The notes beneath the pieces were generated by a model. That model was not told where the DNA came from, did no database searches, and saw only the letters and a list, made by a program, of their open reading frames with translations. A program made the translations under genes and the position numbers. From contig JAUXDF010000133.1 in the NCBI GenBank assembly GCA_030618505.1, positions 1 through 7,840 on the forward strand: DNA of 7,840 nt, read 5' to 3'. The DNA comes from Spongiibacteraceae bacterium (GTDB taxonomy: Bacteria; Pseudomonadota; Gammaproteobacteria; Pseudomonadales; PIVM01). Below, in pieces: positions 5,730 through 7,840 of this stretch. Every line of letters starts with the position of its first letter. Position 1 is the first letter of the stretch.

Positions 5730-7840
5730 TTGTCTGCTTACATAGCGTGGTTTGATAAACTAACAGCTGCCGATGTCGATCGTGTTGGCGGTAAAAATGC
5801 TTCCCTCGGTGAAATGATTGGCAAGCTCGGCGATGCGGGGGTTAGCGTGCCCAACGGCTTTGCCACTACCGCCAATGCATTCAGGCAATTCCTGGAGCAA
5901 AACAAACTGCCTGACAAGATTGCTGCAATTCTTGATCCCCTTGATGTTAATGATGTTCTACTGTTGGCCGAGGCCGGAGAAGAAATCCGAGGGATGATCG
6001 CCGCAGCGTCTTTTTCCCCGGAATTAGAAATGCAAATAAAGGCCGCTTATCAAGAGATGAGTGATGATGACGGCGGTTTGGTTAGTTGTGCTATTCGCTC
6101 TTCGGCGACAGCGGAGGATCTTCCCAGCGCATCTTTCGCTGGCCAGCAGGAAACATTCCTTAACGTCAGTGGTATAGAAGACATTATCCAGGCTATAAAG
6201 CGCGTGTTTGCCTCACTCTATAATGACCGGGCAATTTCCTATCGTGTTCATCAAGGTTTTGATCACAGTACTGTCGCCATTTCTGCGGGCATACAACATA
6301 TGATCAGAAGTGAAAGTGGTGTTAGCGGCGTAATGTTTACCCTCGACACCGAATCAGGTTTCGGGGGTGTGGTTTTTATCACCTCTTCTTATGGGCTCGG
6401 CGAGACAGTGGTGCAGGGTGCAGTAAACCCGGATGAGTTTTATGTCCATAAGGAAACACTTCAAAAAGGCTTTCCTGCGGTATTACGTCGCAACCTTGGC
6501 AGTAAATCTATAAAAATGGTTTACGAAACCTCGGTGAGAAACGAGAACCGGGTCAAAACCATTGATGTCGATAAAAGTGATCGCCAACGTTTCTCTCTAT
6601 GTGATAGTGAAGTGCTTGAGCTTGCCAGACAAGCGCTGATTATAGAAAAACATTTTGGCTGTCCAATGGACATTGAGTGGGGCAAAGATGGCGAAAGCGG
6701 CCAGCTGTTTATTCTTCAGGCTAGACCTGAAACGGTTATCAACCGTAGCGACCACACCATGGTTGAGCGCTACCAACTAAACGGAAGCAGTGATATTTTA
6801 TGTGAAGGCCGCAGTATCGGTAACCGCATCGGTGGTGGGCCGGTAAAAGTAATTCATTCAATTAATGAGCTTGCAGCGATCAATGAAGGGGATGTGCTGG
6901 TCTCCGATATGACAGATCCCGACTGGGAGCCGGTGATGAAAAAAGCGGCTGCGATCATTACCAATAGAGGGGGGCGAACCTGCCATGCTGCCATTATAGC
7001 CCGGGAGCTGGGTATTCCGGCAGTGGTTGGCTGTGGTAACGCAACACAGGTATTAACCGACCACACAGAAGTTACCGCTTCCTGCGCAGAAGGTGATACC
7101 GGTCTGGTCTATAAGGGGGCAGTAGATTTTGAAGTCATCCATAGCAAAGTTGATAAAATGCCCCCGCTTGCGTTGCAATTAATGATGAATGTAGCAAACC
7201 CTGACCGAGCGTTTGATTTTCAGGCTTTGCCTAATCATGGCGTAGGGCTTGCTCGTCTGGAATTTATTATTAATCGAATGGTTGGTATTCACCCCAAAGC
7301 CTTGCTTGAATTCGATACGCTTCCCATCGATATAAAACACAGCATCGAAAAACGTATATCGGCGTATGACGGGCCAGTGGCATTTTATGTCGATAAATTA
7401 AGTGAAGGGATTTCAATATTAGCAGCTGCTTTTTATCCAAAGAAAGTGATCGTCAGGCTTTCGGATTTTAAATCCAACGAATATGCCCACTTGCTTGGCG
7501 GAAAAGCTTTTGAGCCCGATGAAGAAAATCCCATGCTTGGCTTTCGTGGTACCTCACGCTATATATCGGATGCATTCAGGGAGTGTTTTGAGCTTGAATG
7601 TAAAGCACTTAAAAAAGTGCGCAATGAAATGGGGCTCATTAATGTCGACGTTATGGTGCCATTTTGTCGTACAGTTGGAGAAGCCAAGCAGGTCGTTGAG
7701 TTACTGGCGGATAATGGTCTTAAAAGTGGTGACCAAGGTTTGAGAGTGATTATGATGTGTGAGATTCCCTCCAATGCGCTGTTGGCCGACCAGTTTCTCG
7801 ACTATTTTGATGGTTTCTCTATTGGATCAAATGATTTAAC
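5730..7840 (+). CDS. ppsA: Phosphoenolpyruvate synthase (pyruvate, water dikinase), C-terminus cut by window edge
   Basis: PpsA converts pyruvate, ATP and water to phosphoenolpyruvate, AMP and phosphate, the first step of gluconeogenesis from three-carbon substrates in the cytoplasm. The 703 complete codons match E. coli PpsA (792) throughout. The N-terminal nucleotide-binding domain (about 10-340) carries VGGKNASLGEM and RSSATAEDLPSASFAGQQ (from R123). The phosphohistidine domain (about 380-460) carries GGRTCHAAIIARELGIPAVVG with H419, equivalent to His421 of E. coli. The PEP-binding barrel begins after about 475 and shows GVGLARLEF, VRLSDFKSNEY and DEENPMLGFRG (597-607). The sequence ends in FSIGSNDL; the catalytic cysteine near the C-terminus (CGQ motif) and about 87 residues lie beyond the edge. 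The TTG start is chosen for its AAAGGGAG site (5715-5722) seven bases upstream and its alignment with the E. coli N-terminus; the protein begins about nine residues later than that of E. coli. No ppsR-type regulator gene lies on its 5' side. Confidence 0.97.
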   Translation, partial: MSAYIAWFDKLTAADVDRVGGKNASLGEMIGKLGDAGVSVPNGFATTANAFRQFLEQNKLPDKIAAILDPLDVNDVLLLAEAGEEIRGMIAAASFSPELEMQIKAAYQEMSDDDGGLVSCAIRSSATAEDLPSASFAGQQETFLNVSGIEDIIQAIKRVFASLYNDRAISYRVHQGFDHSTVAISAGIQHMIRSESGVSGVMFTLDTESGFGGVVFITSSYGLGETVVQGAVNPDEFYVHKETLQKGFPAVLRRNLGSKSIKMVYETSVRNENRVKTIDVDKSDRQRFSLCDSEVLELARQALIIEKHFGCPMDIEWGKDGESGQLFILQARPETVINRSDHTMVERYQLNGSSDILCEGRSIGNRIGGGPVKVIHSINELAAINEGDVLVSDMTDPDWEPVMKKAAAIITNRGGRTCHAAIIARELGIPAVVGCGNATQVLTDHTEVTASCAEGDTGLVYKGAVDFEVIHSKVDKMPPLALQLMMNVANPDRAFDFQALPNHGVGLARLEFIINRMVGIHPKALLEFDTLPIDIKHSIEKRISAYDGPVAFYVDKLSEGISILAAAFYPKKVIVRLSDFKSNEYAHLLGGKAFEPDEENPMLGFRGTSRYISDAFRECFELECKALKKVRNEMGLINVDVMVPFCRTVGEAKQVVELLADNGLKSGDQGLRVIMMCEIPSNALLADQFLDYFDGFSIGSNDL

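Noticed and set aside
6854..7774. Open frames on both strands inside ppsA
   Set aside because: All lie within the continuous PpsA reading frame, which matches E. coli PpsA along its whole visible length.

Overview
The window looks like an ordinary chromosomal segment of a gammaproteobacterium. SohB, PpsA and Cfa all match the Escherichia coli proteins closely, and a FimL-type (ChpA N-terminus-like) protein points to the Pseudomonadales/Cellvibrionales side, where type IV pili are controlled by a Chp chemotaxis-like system. Base composition looks moderate and even. I saw no tRNA, rRNA, CRISPR array, transposase, integrase or phage gene.

Layout. Positions 1-458 (minus) hold the N-terminal third of cfa, cut by the left edge. 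Positions 459-873 are a 415-base non-coding gap between divergent genes, with a perfect 7-3-7 inverted repeat just before the next gene. Positions 874-2601 (plus, GTG start) encode a 575-residue FimL-like orphan Hpt-type scaffold with no kinase domain and no phosphoacceptor histidine. Positions 2711-3361 (plus) encode a small conserved membrane protein of unknown role. Positions 3493-4530 (plus, GTG start) are sohB, an inner-membrane S49 serine peptidase. A strong bidirectional terminator (4552-4580) separates sohB from a convergent gene for an exported Sel1-repeat protein (4634-5455, minus). A 274-base AT-rich divergent promoter region leads to ppsA (5730 to the right edge, plus, TTG start), which lacks about 87 C-terminal residues here.

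Function. The genes do not form one pathway. They cover lipid modification (cfa), probable surface motility signalling (fimL), envelope proteolysis (sohB), an exported solenoid protein, and the entry to gluconeogenesis (ppsA). The plus-strand genes at 874-4530 have gaps of 109 and 131 bases, each with a candidate promoter, so co-transcription is possible but not shown.

I found no clear undescribed system. The points most worth a second look are the Pro-to-Met change in SohB's conserved ESPGG motif, the degenerate Hpt motifs in the FimL-like protein, the palindrome in front of that gene, and two equally good start sites for the Sel1 protein.
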